Shown piece after piece: positions 1 through 56,818 of a stretch of DNA of 62,000 nt (position 1 is the stretch's first letter; every line of letters begins with the position of its first letter). This DNA is from Tubulanus polymorphus (Eukaryota; Nemertea; Palaeonemertea; Tubulaniformes; Tubulanidae). A model generated the notes under the pieces. It made no database searches, had not been told where the DNA came from, and saw only the letters and a program-made list of their open reading frames with translations. The stretch lies in the NCBI RefSeq assembly GCF_964204645.1, contig NC_134029.1, forward strand, positions 1,125,001-1,187,000. Direction: 5' to 3'. The translations under genes were made by a program, and so were the position numbers.

Positions 1-594
1 TTCACTCTCTCTCTCTCTCCTACTCTTCCCTCATTCTACTTCACATCAAAGACAAACTAGTATCAGTTGACGTGTTGTGTTCGCTCATTCAATAATTCAT
101 ACCGGTTCTACTCCTCGCTAGTCTTTGCTAGTCTCCATTAGTCCTCGCTAGTCCTTGTGTAGAAAAAAGAGATTTCATTACGTCAACATAGTAACCGCGG
201 TGATAGCAATAACGCGTGTTTCCAGCAACAGTACGTCACCATAGCGATGATTGTTAATTAGTTTAAGGGTGAATGTTGTCGATTGTTTCAGGTGAAATCG
301 AGTGGTATTTTATCGATCTATTCTCGTCCGTTTAATCCCTGCACGGAAATAATATTTTGTGAAATGTTTTTGTAGAACGTGGCTTTGATCGGTCGAGCAG
401 AAATGGTTAGAAATATTCATTTTTCATAAAAAAATGTCATCAAAGACTGGGATGTTTCAGTTTTCGGAACCGGTTGAATTGTGAATCGTTATGACGACGA
501 TCGAGATGATTATTAGTTAATCCGCTTTCGTTTAATCCAGGATTTAATGTCTAATCATTGATATTCGATCGTCTCCGCCTATATACATCAATAC
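1..594. other. Non-coding sequence, nothing recognised
   Basis: No exon or RNA gene is seen. It holds a short CT run at the very start and a degenerate roughly 12-bp repeat built on GCTAGTC at about 111-155. It is probably intron or 5' flank of unc-13, because the first exon recognised (11734) has a splice acceptor and must have an upstream partner. Confidence 0.5.
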
Positions 595-610
595 ATGGTA
601 AATAATAGTT

Positions 611-1015
611 TCAGTAATTACAGCAGCTACTGTTACAGTTACAGTTATAGTTACAGTTACAGTTATAGTTACAGCTACTGTTACAATTACAGCTACTGTT
701 ACAGTTACAGCTATTGTTACAGTTACAGCTACTGTTACAGTTACAGCTACTGTTATAGTTACAGTTACTGTTACAGTTATAGTTACAGTTATAGTTACAG
801 CTACTGTTACAGTTACAGCTACTGTTACAGTTACAGCTACTGTTACAGTTACAGCTACTGTTACAGTTACAGTTATAGTTACAGTTACAGCTACTGTTAC
901 AGTTACAGCTACTGTTACAGTTACAGCTATTGTTACAGTTACAGCTACTGTTATAGTTACAGCTATTGTTACAGTTACAGCTACTGTTACAGTTACAGCT
1001 ACTGTTACAGTTAGA
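611..1015. repeat. Hexanucleotide array (GTTACA/GCTACT variants)
   Basis: About 400 bp of a 6-bp unit, GTTACA, alternating with variants GTTATA and GCTACT in a loose higher-order pattern. It is open in several frames on both strands (Tyr-Ser and Val-Thr dipeptide strings), which is a consequence of the repeat and not evidence of a gene. Confidence 0.95.
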
Positions 1016-1084
1016 GTTACGGTAGCGTGCTGGTGATAATTACAGCTATCTGATATGTTGCTTAATTGCTGGGTTGAATCCCAG

Positions 1085-1245
1085 GTCCTGCTTCTACAGC
1101 TACAGCTATTGCTGGTACTGCGGATGTTGCTGTCGATGCTGATTCTGGTACTGCTCATGCTGTTGGTGCTGCTGATATTGCTGGTGCTGTTGGTGCTGAT
1201 GCTGGTACTACTTGTGCTGTTGGTACTGATGATATTGTTGTTGAA
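1085..1245. repeat. Degenerate GCT/GGT trinucleotide-like tract
   Basis: Impure repeats of GCTGGTACT and GCTGTTGGT type. No coding signal beyond repeat-derived Leu/Val runs. Confidence 0.8.
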
Positions 1246-1385
1246 CTGTTTTGCATTCGTGTCTTCAGCCTACAATAATTGAATAGTCATTCATGACTGA
1301 ACAAAACTAGTCTGGAATCTGATTATCAAACAACGAATCATCTGATTAATGGGGGGCTCATGACACATGTATCCTAGCTCTATAT

Positions 1386-1560
1386 CCAGTCCTGTAGGCA
1401 GCAGTGGTCAGGTGTTCTGTCCTGTAGGCAGCAGTGGTCAGGTGTCCTGTCCTATAGGCAGCAGTGGTCAGGTGTTCTGTCCTTTAAGCAGCAGTGGTCA
1501 GTTGTCCATCCCTGAGGGGAGGAGTGGTCAGGTGTCCTGTAGGCAGCAGTGGTCAGTTGA
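1386..1560. repeat. 30-bp minisatellite
   Basis: Five to six copies of a roughly 30-bp unit centred on GGCAGCAGTGGTCAGGTGT, decaying toward the right end. Confidence 0.9.
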
Positions 1561-1611
1561 GTGCTGTTGTCCTGTATTATTGGAAGTTAAATGATTGATG
1601 CTTGTATCCAG

Positions 1612-1661
<50 letters not shown>
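1612..1661. repeat. (CT)n microsatellite
   Basis: A pure CT dinucleotide run of about 48 bp. Confidence 0.97.
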
Positions 1662-1664
<3 letters not shown>

Positions 1665-2096
1665 TCTCCCACTCCTCACCATTAAGTGTTTTGCGCTCAG
1701 ATAAACCTGACACATCTTTTGACCAATGAACCTTCATTTCCGCGAACCATTAACCCTCTATTTACCATCTCTCGACACCAAAACATACAGAGCGGATCTT
1801 TCTAGAAAACAATCAATAAATGAATAGTTCGCAGAAGTTCAACAGTTAGAAGACGTCTGTTGTGTGATTCAGTGTCATTTAGAGTTATTCATTAATTACA
1901 GCTGATGATGTTTACGAGTATGAATCAGTGAAAGGTTATAGACTGATTCAATAACTATAAATATATACCTTCAACCTTTCACTGTGACATTAATTACTGT
2001 CAATGACATCTGAATCAGAATATGATGGATAAGAAAGAGGTTGAGTGGTAGTGAGTGGGGGTGGACAGGAACTAGTCATCTTCATCATCCGGCCGA

Positions 2097-2098
<2 letters not shown>

Positions 2099-2133
<35 letters not shown>

Positions 2134-2157
2134 GCAGCGGCAGCGGCAGCAGCAGCT
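2099..2157. repeat. (CAG)n/(CGG)-interrupted microsatellite
   Basis: A CAG trinucleotide run interrupted by CGG triplets. No surrounding exon is recognised. Confidence 0.95.
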
Positions 2158-2649
2158 TCCTAGAAATAATACATCCATTTTATATTGATCACAAACAATC
2201 TACTACCAGATAACACGAGAGGAAGAGGGTGGAAAGATCAATTTACACTAATTCACTCCACTCTTCCTCCAGCCCTGTCCTTCTCATCTCAATCTCTCCA
2301 TTCCCTCTTTACACTTCCTCTCTCCAATTTCCCTTTGCTCCCTGTGTACTGGTGGTTTTCTGTCATCACCAGGTTTCCTATCCTGGCAGTAGGTCACGAC
2401 AGGTTGAGACAGTGAAGACTGTTATTAAGTCTCGACACGTATTGTATGTTGAGTGAATGTGATGTATTTTTAAGGAGTAGACTTGGTGTGCGGGGTAATT
2501 TGTGAAAGTGAAATAAATCAAGTATTCCATCAATGTGTTGCATCACACCCTCGAGTTCCCCTCACGTTTATAAGCTACTCTACTGACTGTTTTTACATGA
2601 ATTGCAAATTACATTGACAGTCTCGTAAGGTAAATTATACCACCAGTAC

Positions 2650-2768
2650 TCTCCTCTCTCCACTCTCTCTCTCCCCCCCTCACTCTCTCCCCCTCTCACT
2701 CTCTCCCCTTTCACTCTCTCCCCCTCTCACTCTCTCCCCCTCTCACTCTCTCCCCCTCTCACTCTCCA
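2650..2768. repeat. CT-rich 16-bp repeat
   Basis: Repeats of CTCTCTCCCCCTCTCA type over about 120 bp, a polypyrimidine low-complexity block. Confidence 0.9.
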
Positions 2769-2772
2769 CTCT

Positions 2773-2935
2773 GGGCCAAATTCGGTTTTCGTATCTAGTC
2801 GACAAGTGGTTGGAACTAATAACCGAATGCGCTTGATTTTCGAACTATTTCCGGAATATAGTTCCGACTAACTGAAATTCGGTTTCACTTAGGTCGACTA
2901 AAGTAACCGAAGTTGGTCGTAACCGAAGTTGGCCC
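2773..2935. mobile_element. Possible MITE with GGGCCAA-type inverted termini
   Basis: The segment starts GGGCCAAATTCGGTT and ends with the inverse of GGGCCAACTTCGGTT. There is no transposase and no clear target duplication. The right terminus is duplicated just outside (2946-2970), so the boundary is ambiguous. A small non-autonomous DNA element is an inference from the inverted ends. Confidence 0.35.
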
Positions 2936-2959
2936 TTGCTTTCCCCAACCGAAGTTGGC

Positions 2960-3370
2960 CCTTGCTTTCCCCTCTCCCCTCCCTCTCTCTCTCTCTCCCG
3001 CCCTCCCTCTCTCTCTCCCTCCCTCCCTATCTCTGCTTTCTCTGCAACTGTTTCTGTTTCTCCATATATTTGACTCCTTGGACTTAAGAAATACTGATTT
3101 GATTTGTTTGATGCAGTTTAGTGGGTCTCTCACTCACATCCCCCCTTCCCCTGTAGCCCTGTGGGAACTGGTTGAATATTTAATATTTCATCATTGTTTT
3201 GTTCGGCGTATTAAATCTCTTTGTGCGGCTTGTTTTTTGTGTCTGGTGACAGGATTACAGTGAAAACCATAATAATAGGATTAATTGAGGAAGGGAGGGA
3301 GACAAATAGGATGGAACTTTTATTCAACTGAAGCAATGGAAATATCATCGGATACAGTTACTGTTTATAA
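2960..3370. other. CT-rich tract then plain intronic sequence
   Basis: A polypyrimidine tract occupies 2960-3040. The remainder shows nothing recognisable. Confidence 0.5.
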
Positions 3371-3479
3371 TTGTGTATTATTCCTCGAGCAGTTTCACAA
3401 ACTGTAAAACTCCGATATCTCTATCAAAATGGATGTATTTGTATTTTGTATTTTGTCCTTAAAGATCGATCTGATTTGA

Positions 3480-4378
3480 GTATAAGATCAGACTTGAGCG
3501 GAGTCTACTGTATCATCCAACTCAGATATCACTCTCAAGTCAAAAGATCAGACTTGAGCGGAGTCTACTGTACCATCCAACTCAGATATCACTCTCAAGT
3601 CAAAAGATCAGACTTGAGCGGAGTTTACTGTACCATCCAACTCAGATATCACTCTCAAGTCAAAAGATCAGACTTGAGCGGAGTTTACTGTACCATCCAA
3701 CTCAGATATCACTCTCAAGTCAAAAGATCAGACTTGAGCGGAGTCTACTGTACCATCCAACTCAGATATCACTCTCAAGTCAAAAGATCAGACTTGAGCG
3801 GAGTTTACTGTACCATCCAACTCAGATATCACTCTCAAGTCAAAAGATCTGACTTGAGCGGAGTCTACTGTACCATCCAACTCAGATATCACTCTCAAGT
3901 CAAAAGATCAGACTTGAGCGGAGTTTACTGTACCATCCAACTCAGATATCACTCTCAAGTCAAAAGATCAGACTTGAGCGGAGTCTACTGTATCATCCAA
4001 CTCAGATATCACTCTCAAGTCAAAAGATTGCACTTGAGCGGAGTCTACTGTACCATCCAACTCAGATATCACTCTCAAGTCAAAAGATCAGACTTGAGCG
4101 GAGTTTACTGTACCATCCAACTCAGATATCACTCTCAAGTCAAAAGATCTGACTTGAGCGGAGTCTACTGTACCATCCAACTCAGATATCACTCTCAAGT
4201 CAAAAGATCAGACTTGAGCGGAGTTTACTGTACCATCCAACTCAGATATCACTCTCAAGTCAAAAGATCAGACTTGAGCGGAGTCTACTGTATCATCCAA
4301 CTCAGATATCACTCTCAAGTCAAAAGATTGCACTTGAGCGGAGTCTACTGTATCATCAAACTCAGATATCACTCTTAA
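3480..4378 (+). repeat. 60-bp satellite array, forward orientation (about 15 copies)
   Basis: Head-to-tail copies of a 60-bp unit containing ACTTGAGCGGAGTCTACTGT, nearly identical to one another (C/T alternation at two sites). Each unit holds an 8-bp inverted pair CTCAAGTC/GACTTGAG. Sixty is divisible by three, so the array reads as one 335-residue open frame; this is a repeat artefact, not a gene. The same unit forms an inverted array at 6628-7512. Confidence 0.97.
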
Positions 4379-4790
4379 AAACAGGATAAATTCTGTCCCT
4401 ACCGAATATATTCTGTCCTAAAAGTCTGCCTCAAGTAGAGTATATACTGTGTGTACACCAGTGTTATATTGCATCTATTGATGTTTTACGCGCTAAATGT
4501 CGAGTTCTTCAAGACTTTGTTATTAAAGTATTGGCAATTTAAACTAGGAACATAGAATGTTATGCAGAGAGATGATCTACAGTGGGGGGGAGGGGGGCGT
4601 CGCTGTATGTATATAGAATCATATAGAAAGAGATTAGAGGCAAATCTAAGAGAGACTAATGCACATAAGTGAACAATATCTGATATATCAAATATCGAAA
4701 CAACAATATCCTACCATATCGTGTACCATATGGCTACATAAACTAATCTGAAACAGTATCAATTTAAAAGTCTCTATTTCAAATCGAATC
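4379..4790. other. Spacer between satellite arrays, no gene seen
   Basis: It has a short G-run at 4583-4600 and diverged sequence adjoining the 60-bp array. No exon is recognised. Confidence 0.5.
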
Positions 4791-4794
4791 TGTC

Positions 4795-5095
4795 TCATTA
4801 TCCCTCTCTCCTCCCTCTCCTCTCTCTCCCTCTCCTCTCTCCCTCTCCTCTCTCTCCTCTCCCTCTCCCTCTCCTCTCTCTCCTCTCCCTCTCCTCTTCT
4901 CTCTCTCCTCTCCCTCTCCTCTCTCTCCTCTCTCTCTCTCCCCTCTCCTCACTCTCCTACCGCTCCTCCCTCTCCTCTCCCTCTCCTCCCTCTCCTCTCT
5001 CTCCATCTCCTCTCTCTCCCTCCTCCCTCTCCCACCTCCCTCCTCCCTCTCCTCTCCCCCTCTCCCTTCCCTCCCTCTCTCACCCTCTCCTGAAT
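4795..5095. repeat. CTCCCTCTC polypyrimidine tract
   Basis: About 300 bp of CTC/CCT low-complexity sequence. Glu/Arg-rich open frames on the minus strand come from it. Confidence 0.95.
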
Positions 5096-5427
5096 CCTTA
5101 GCCTCATTTCTTATGTTTTATTTCTATAATGAAGATTTTCCGATATGAACTCGAAGCAATTTGATTACACAACGCTTCAGGGGCTGAGGATGAAATTATT
5201 AATTAATCTTGAAGGAACTTGATGAATAATAATATCTGCTGTTTGTTTCTTGTTCATCCCTGAAAATAATTTAAACAATTTGTTTAATATGACATAAACT
5301 GATTATATGTGACAGTGTTTAGTTTAATGGATCATGTATTTTTTATTTATTTATTTGTGATAGTGAAATGTACGTCATATATGAATATGAAAGGAAGTGT
5401 AGATTGAGAATCCAGCGTTAATTTCAA

Positions 5428-6030
5428 CCCCCATTCCAAGGACACCGCAGTGCAGTTGGCACACGCTCTAGTCCCGTTCCAAGGACACCGCAGTGCTGTT
5501 GGCACACGCTTCAGTCCCGTTCCAAGGACACCGCAGTGCAATTGGCACACGCTCCAGTCCCGTTCCAAGGACACTGCAGTGCAGTTGGCACACGCTCCAG
5601 TCCCGTTCCAAGGACACCGCAGTGCAGTTGGCACACGCTCCAGTCCCGTTCCAAGGACACCGCAGTGCAGTTGGCACACGCTCCAGTCCCGTTCCAAGGA
5701 CACCGCAGTGCAGTTGGCACACGCCTCAGTCCCGTTCCAAGGACACAGCAGTGCAGTTGGCACACGCTCCAGTCCCGTTCCAAGGACACCGCAGTGCAGT
5801 TGGCACACGCTCCAGTCCCGTTCCAAGGACACCGCAGTGCAGTTGGCACACGCTCCAGTCCCGTGCCAAGGACACCGCAGTGCAGTTGGCACACGCTCCA
5901 GTCCCGTTCCAAGGACACCGCAGTGCAGTTGGCACATGCTTCAGTGCCGTTCCAAGGACACCGCAGTGCAGTTGGCACATGCTTCAGTCCCGTTCCAAGG
6001 ACACCGCAGTGCAGTTGGCACGCGCTTCAG
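5428..6030. repeat. 44-bp satellite array (about 14 copies)
   Basis: Copies of a 44-bp unit containing CCAAGGACACCGCAGTGCAG. The period is not a multiple of three and the unit has no stop codon in most frames, so long open frames appear in several frames on both strands. Codon pattern and the absence of splice or family signals argue against a gene. Confidence 0.97.
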
Positions 6031-6627
6031 GCTACTTGATAATGTAATTTCTCGTCGAGAGATTGTCAAGAAAATTTACAGCCGAGTAAAGAAACTCCTT
6101 ATTGAACCTCTTAAACATATTCACACTTCAATCACGTTTTAGAAAAAGTAATTATAGTAGAAGGATCGTTCACTGGGTATTTCACAAATATCAAAGAATT
6201 TTAGCAAGTTTCACAAAAATGGACTCGAGCTATGAAAATAACCGCTGAAAATATCACCACAGTCATCTGACAGATTCAATCTTAGAATAGCTCCTTTTAG
6301 TTTCTCGCTTCAAGATTCAGAAAGAATGAACTCGGGTTGAAGCTGCGTTGAAGCTGCGTGAGGTAAAAAAATAAAACCTGAAGAGAATATTTCATTGTAT
6401 TGTCAGTTATTGCTGAAAGCGAAGAGAGATGAGAGAAAAACCATCTATTCATACTAAACAACAGACACTGGAACCAGGACACAACACTGCCTACAGTGTA
6501 CACAGAATCACATAGCACTCCCTACTTGTCTCATTAGAGAGAGGGAGAGGGGGGTTCTGTGACTCATACTCAGCAAACTACACTCTATCTACCTGTCAAC
6601 ATTCATTTGTAGATAAATACAGTATCC
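6031..6627. other. Spacer, no gene seen
   Basis: Unique AT-rich sequence between the 44-bp array and the inverted 60-bp array. I see no exon, RNA gene or element. Confidence 0.5.
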
Positions 6628-7512
6628 TTGAGAGTGATATCCGAGTTGGATGATACAGTAGACTCCGCTCAAGTCTGATCTTTTGACTTGAGAGTGATAT
6701 CTGAGTTGGATGATACAGTAGACTCCTCTCAAGTCTGATCTTTTGACTTGAGAATGATATCTGAGTTGGATGGTACAGTAGACTCCTCTCAAGTCTGATC
6801 TTTTGACTTGAGAGTGATATCTGAGTTGGATGGTACAGTAGACTCCTCTCAAGTCTGATCTTTTGACTTGAGAGTGATATCTGAGTTGGATGGTACAGTA
6901 GACTCCTCTCAAGTCTGATCTTTTGACTTGAGAGTGATATCTGGAGTTGGATGATACAGTAGACTCCGCTCAAGTCTGATCTTTTGACTTGAGAGTGATA
7001 TCTGAGTTGGATGGTACAGTAGACTCCGCTCAAGTCAGATCTTTTGACTTGAGAGTGATATCCGAGTTGGATGATACAGTAGACTCCGCTCAAGTCAGAT
7101 CTTTTGAATTGAGAGTGATATCTGAGTTGGATGATACAGTAGACTCCGCTCAAGTCTGATCTTTTGACTTGAGAGTGATATCTGAGTTGGATGGTACAGT
7201 AGACTCCGCTCAAGTCAGATCTTTTGACTTGAGAGTGATATCTGAGTTGGATGGTACAGTAGACTCCGCTCAAGTCAGATCTTTTGACTAGAGAGTGATA
7301 TCCGAGTTGGATGGTACAGTAGACTCCGCTCAAGTCTGATCTTCTGACTTGAGAGTGATATCCGAGTTGGATGGTACAGTAGACTCCGCTCAAGTCTGAT
7401 CTTTTGACTTGAGAGTGATATCTGGAGTTGGATGGTACAGTAGACTCCGCTCAAGTCTGATCTTTTGACTTGAGAGTGATATCTGGAGTTGGATAGGGGT
7501 ACAGTAGACTCT
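6628..7512 (-). repeat. 60-bp satellite array, inverted orientation (about 14 copies)
   Basis: The reverse complement of the 3480-4378 unit, including TACAGTAGACTCCGCTCAAG. A few units carry a 1-bp insertion (CTGGAGTTGG), which breaks the frame. With the forward array it forms a very large inverted repeat around a spacer of about 2.25 kb. Confidence 0.97.
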
Positions 7513-8654
7513 GCCGAATGAATACAGATTCTAACAAACAGTAAATGGTATTGTGTTTGTGTTGGTCTGTGGACTGTGGTTTAGATCTACGTGATATTTC
7601 ACGTCTGTACGAATGACAGGGGAATTTAATCAAAACCCCAGCAAGCACTCCGACCGACGATCATTTCTCCAACCACTCTCCGAGACAATCTTCCCCGTTA
7701 ATATACTAATGTAAAAAACAGATTCTCCGCCGAAGTTCTCTTTATTTGTGATCTGCGATGATTCTTGCGTCCGATGCTGACAGAACTCCACGGTAAATCC
7801 TCGACAGACTCCTCGACAATTATAATCAGCAATTCCTCATCAGTAAAGATTCACGGAATATCTGGGAATTTTGACTCTTTTCTTGAAAATTCAGAGAAAT
7901 TCATTGAATTTTTGGTGATTAGTGGCACGAAGAATCCTCTTGAGGAAAACAGTCAATCATGGACATTTAAAGGATTTAGGGTCGACTAATATATGAGGGA
8001 ATTTTGGATTCCTGCTCTATAAGAAACTCGAGTACAATGAACTACAGAAAGACATTTCATATAATGATGATATTGATAGAAATATACGAGATTAACACCA
8101 CATAGAAATATAGATATATTAATGAAAGGTGACACATGTATTTGGCTTTGAATCCCTGTGCAGTAGATTATTGAATAAGTACCCGTTAGTATAAGATTGA
8201 TATGAGAGTCAGAGCCAGTCCCAAATGCAAGTTATTGCCACTTATGAAGCTGCACTGACTATCACAAGTGTTTGGTGGTAATATTGTGTTTAGTCATTAT
8301 ATTCTTGTCATCGCTGACTTTTCCATCATCGGTTACAAGTTATACCGCTGGGACGAGTTTATCATTAACCCTCTCATTCCCGGTTACGCATCAGTATTCA
8401 TTATTCATCTATACAATATTCAAATATTACACAATGATATTCATTTACATTTTGCTCTAATTAAATTCAAAGTTGATATCATTTTTCTGCGCCAAATGAG
8501 TTTAAAAATCTGTACTTCGGATAATTCGAATATGAAATTAAGATTCCCATTTGGCAACGTCATTTACGAATAAATGTAACAAATGAAATTATCAATCATT
8601 AAATACGTTTTATGAAATATAATTCAAACATGTGACACATCAAAACCTAGATGT
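7513..8654. other. AT-rich non-coding sequence, nothing recognised
   Basis: Short open frames only. None has splice sites with coding character or recognisable family similarity. Confidence 0.5.
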
Positions 8655-8950
8655 TTAACTCTTTCAGTGCTGACTAATTAATACCTTATAGTGCTAGAGA
8701 AAATTTGAAAATTCTAAAAAATTCCACCCTAGTGTGTTGAACGATGGGAATACCACTATAGTGCGTCTACACCGCAGTGCGGTGTATCGTTAGTTACTAG
8801 TATTTCACTATGCTTGACACTTGCTGCCATTTTTCAATAGAGATAATTACTAATTACTAATTACATCAATACACCGCAGTGCAGTGTACTAGCAAAATCC
8901 ATCACTGATTTATACACCGCACTGCCGTGTAGACGCACTGAAAGGGTTAA
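8655..8950. mobile_element. piggyBac-like MITE, TTAA-flanked
   Basis: The element is bounded by TTAA on both sides. Its terminal inverted repeats are CTCTTTCAGTGC and the complement of CCCTTTCAGTGC, with subterminal inverted copies of TACACCGCAGTGC. TTAA target sites and CCYTTT-type ends are established features of piggyBac transposons. It is about 296 bp with no coding capacity, so non-autonomous. A partial relative lies at 43992-44070 in a later unc-13 intron. Confidence 0.7.
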
Positions 8951-9551
8951 CAGGACTGTAAGAACAGGACTGCTATTGAAGTGGAGCTTCTAGGCAATAT
9001 CAGCCTGTTGTCCTCATTTGAACTTCAACTTTTTATTGCTTCATTTAAAATGCAATTACTCGTAGGAAATAACTTACGATGAAATATTTATAAAAATACA
9101 GGCACACAGACATATACAGATATGAAATATATGTCAACATATTTACACGAAGCCAAATGATAGTGAAATACCACAGAAGACTAAAAACTTTTGAGATGAG
9201 ATTGTTTGAATGTGTCAGTAAGATGTATGCAGTGTCCCCGGGTTTTTGGCGGTTGGTTATTTAGCTGAAATGTTTGCTGAACTGTTTTCACGCTTATGGC
9301 TTCTGAAATAACATTGTGTTCAGATAATAATAAATCTCAGATTATTGGTTACACGGTTATTTCAGCCTCAGGTGACGTATACTCCATACCTCTCCGACTA
9401 CGACTAACTGCAGCAACAAAACCTGACAACTAAACAAATAAATCCTGGCATCATTCTGTCTTTACTAACAGGGTTCCGGCAATTAACGATGTTTCACTGA
9501 ATCACCCTGTCACATACCGGTCATACACTGATTTCAGCTTCCTGAGTTTCA
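8951..9551. other. Non-coding sequence, nothing recognised
   Basis: No exon, RNA gene or repeat family that I can identify. Confidence 0.5.
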
Positions 9552-9772
9552 TAGTCATAGTGTGGTCAGTGATGGCCATAGTGTGGTCAGTGATAGTCAT
9601 AGTGTGGTCAGTGATGGTCATAGTGTGGTCAGTTTTTAGTCATAGTGTGGTCAGTTATTGCCAAAGTGTGGTCAGTGATGGTCATAGTGTGGTCAGTGAT
9701 AGTCATAGTGTGGTCAGTTATTGCCATAGTGTGGTCAGTGATGGTCATAGTGTGGTCAGTGATAGTCATTGG
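9552..9772. repeat. 21-bp minisatellite
   Basis: About ten copies of CATAGTGTGGTCAGTGATGG-type units with TGATGG/TGATAG/TTATTG alternation. Confidence 0.93.
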
Positions 9773-10329
9773 TCATCTGGAAAAATCATAATAATGATAT
9801 AGATCTTTACTGATGAGAATTTTGAATCAATGCTGTAACTATAATATAGACAATCCTGCCCTGGATCTTTGGATTGCTTTTTTAGATTTTGGTTCCTTTT
9901 GTCTAAAATCAGTGATCGATCCGTTATTCTAAGAAAGTTTAAGAGGCACGAGGAACAAAACGTCTTTCTGTTGCGTATTGATAGACATGGAAAATACTTG
10001 GGAAAAAAAGTCTTTTGAAGTGTTTGAGGTGGTCATCATGTTTAATTCATTATCCGCTATTCAATAATGCATCCATTCGTCCATGTGTTGTTGGAAATCA
10101 AACAATGATAAACATTGTTTTCATAAATATAGCTGATATCAGTGGAGTTTAGGAGCTGTGATAATTAGAATGTTGATGATTGTATGACATGTGATCCTTT
10201 CACTGACATGCAAACATTCAATTAATCATCTATAACGTATGATGAATTATCAGTATATATGAATACATGGGTTACGTTTATATACGGGATTCAGAGATTT
10301 GTGGGAATATAAACAAGTTCTATTCAACA

Positions 10330-10640
10330 CTGTATCCACTGTCCTATCTAACCCTGACTGACTGGGCCTGTCTTATCAGACCCTGACTGACTAGACCTGT
10401 CCTTTCTAACCCTGACTGACTGGGCCTGTCCTATTACACCCTGACTGACTAGACCTGTCCTTTCTAACCCTGACTGACTGGGCCTGTCCTATTAGACCCT
10501 GACTGACTAGACCTGTCCTTTCTAACCCTGACTGACTGGGCCTGTCCTAACTGACCCAGACTGACTGGGCCTGTCCTATCTAACCCTGACTGACTGGGCC
10601 TGTCCTATCTGACCCTGACTGACTGGGCCTGTCCTGGTTA
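10330..10640. repeat. 29-bp minisatellite
   Basis: About ten copies of a unit containing CTGACTGACTGGGCCTGTCC, alternating with a variant containing CTAGACCTGTCC. Confidence 0.93.
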
Positions 10641-11164
10641 GCGGTATAAATCCCCCACCTCTTCAGTAGATGCAATCTTATAGTCGATTCATTCATATTT
10701 TACTGAGGTATAAGATAAAGATATCATGAGCAAACAAGTGATTGTACAATTTCTGTTATAACATATTACAAATTGACAGTTATCGTGCAGATCTTCATCT
10801 ATCATTTGAATTTGATTGAAGTGAATGAATAGTAAAGGGTTAAAACGCTTCGGGTTCAAACTGGGTTCAAACTGATTTTTGATGGATAGATTTTAACTTC
10901 AAGTGTCAATCAGAGATAGATGAGACGATTGAGATCAGAGAATTGAGGTCTGCGGTCTGTTGTGTTCCACTCTGATTGAATATCATGTTGCTATTCTTCA
11001 AGCCCTCAGAGCGCCAGCCAGCGACTGCACACTGTCCAGAAATCAGTTGCAATCTAGCGACAATGATGTATATATGCGTATAATGATTGATTGTTGTTAT
11101 GTGTGGTTTTTGTCTGGTTTGATTTATAATATATTGGTCTCTACTGGTGAATCTGACTGGTACC

Positions 11165-11228
11165 ACGCCAGCCAGCGCCGCGCCAGCCAGCACGCCAGCC
11201 AGCGCCGCGCCAGCCAGCACGCCAGCCT
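11165..11228. repeat. GCCAGCCAGCGCC short tandem repeat
   Basis: Two and a half copies of a roughly 27-bp GC-rich unit, contrasting with the AT-rich surroundings. Confidence 0.85.
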
Positions 11229-11733
11229 ACTGGCGAGCGATGAACCAATACCGTCGCATTTTTGTCATGATAATACAGCAATCATAGGATATTTTTCAAT
11301 CATCAATCGCGTGACTGAGTTTGAGCGAGCGAGTGTCCGCACGCAGCCTGCAGCTATCTTTCTCTCTTCCTCTCTATTTCTCTTTCTCATGAATCTTGTC
11401 TTGTTTGTCGTTATAATGACATTGAAATTGCGTCATTATCTTGTCGAATTGTCACACAGAAATATCATCTTATTCTTACCATTAGTTCCCGATCTTTTTA
11501 TACGCCTTATTAGACTAATAGATTGTTTTTATGAACGTTCGGTCGTTGATACTGAACCTCACCTACACATCAATCTCTCAACTACACATTTATAAACTCA
11601 ATGTCTTCAATCGGAATAAGTAAATGATATAAAATGATAATCCTCACGATGCGCACAAAAAACTAAACCATCTAAAACGTGTAGACTTTGTATTAATGTT
11701 TTCTCATCTGTTTTTTTCTATGTTTATTTACAG
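11229..11733. other. unc-13: 3' end of the intron preceding the first recognised unc-13 exon
   Basis: No coding signal. It ends in a pyrimidine-rich stretch and CAG at 11731-11733, the acceptor of the 11734 exon. Confidence 0.6.

Positions 11734-56818
<45,085 letters not shown>

Noticed and set aside
544-1158. 204-residue Val/Thr-rich minus-strand frame and 139-residue Tyr/Ser plus-strand frame
   Set aside because: Hexamer microsatellite read in different frames.
3371-4378. 335-residue + strand open frame
   Set aside because: It is translation of the 60-bp satellite (period divisible by three, no stop). There is no family similarity, no splice signals and no codon bias beyond the repeat.
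5347-6142. Several overlapping 84-230-residue open frames on both strands
   Set aside because: Artefact of the stop-free 44-bp repeat.
3480-7512. Regular direct repeats considered as CRISPR arrays
   Set aside because: Units are contiguous with no unique spacers, and the genome is eukaryotic with introns.
8268-8573. 101-residue open frame with hydrophobic stretches
   Set aside because: AT-rich chance frame with no recognisable domain, splice partners or coding composition.
10960-11595. 211-residue open frame
   Set aside because: Crosses a GCCAGCCAGC repeat, has no family similarity and no splice sites fitting unc-13.
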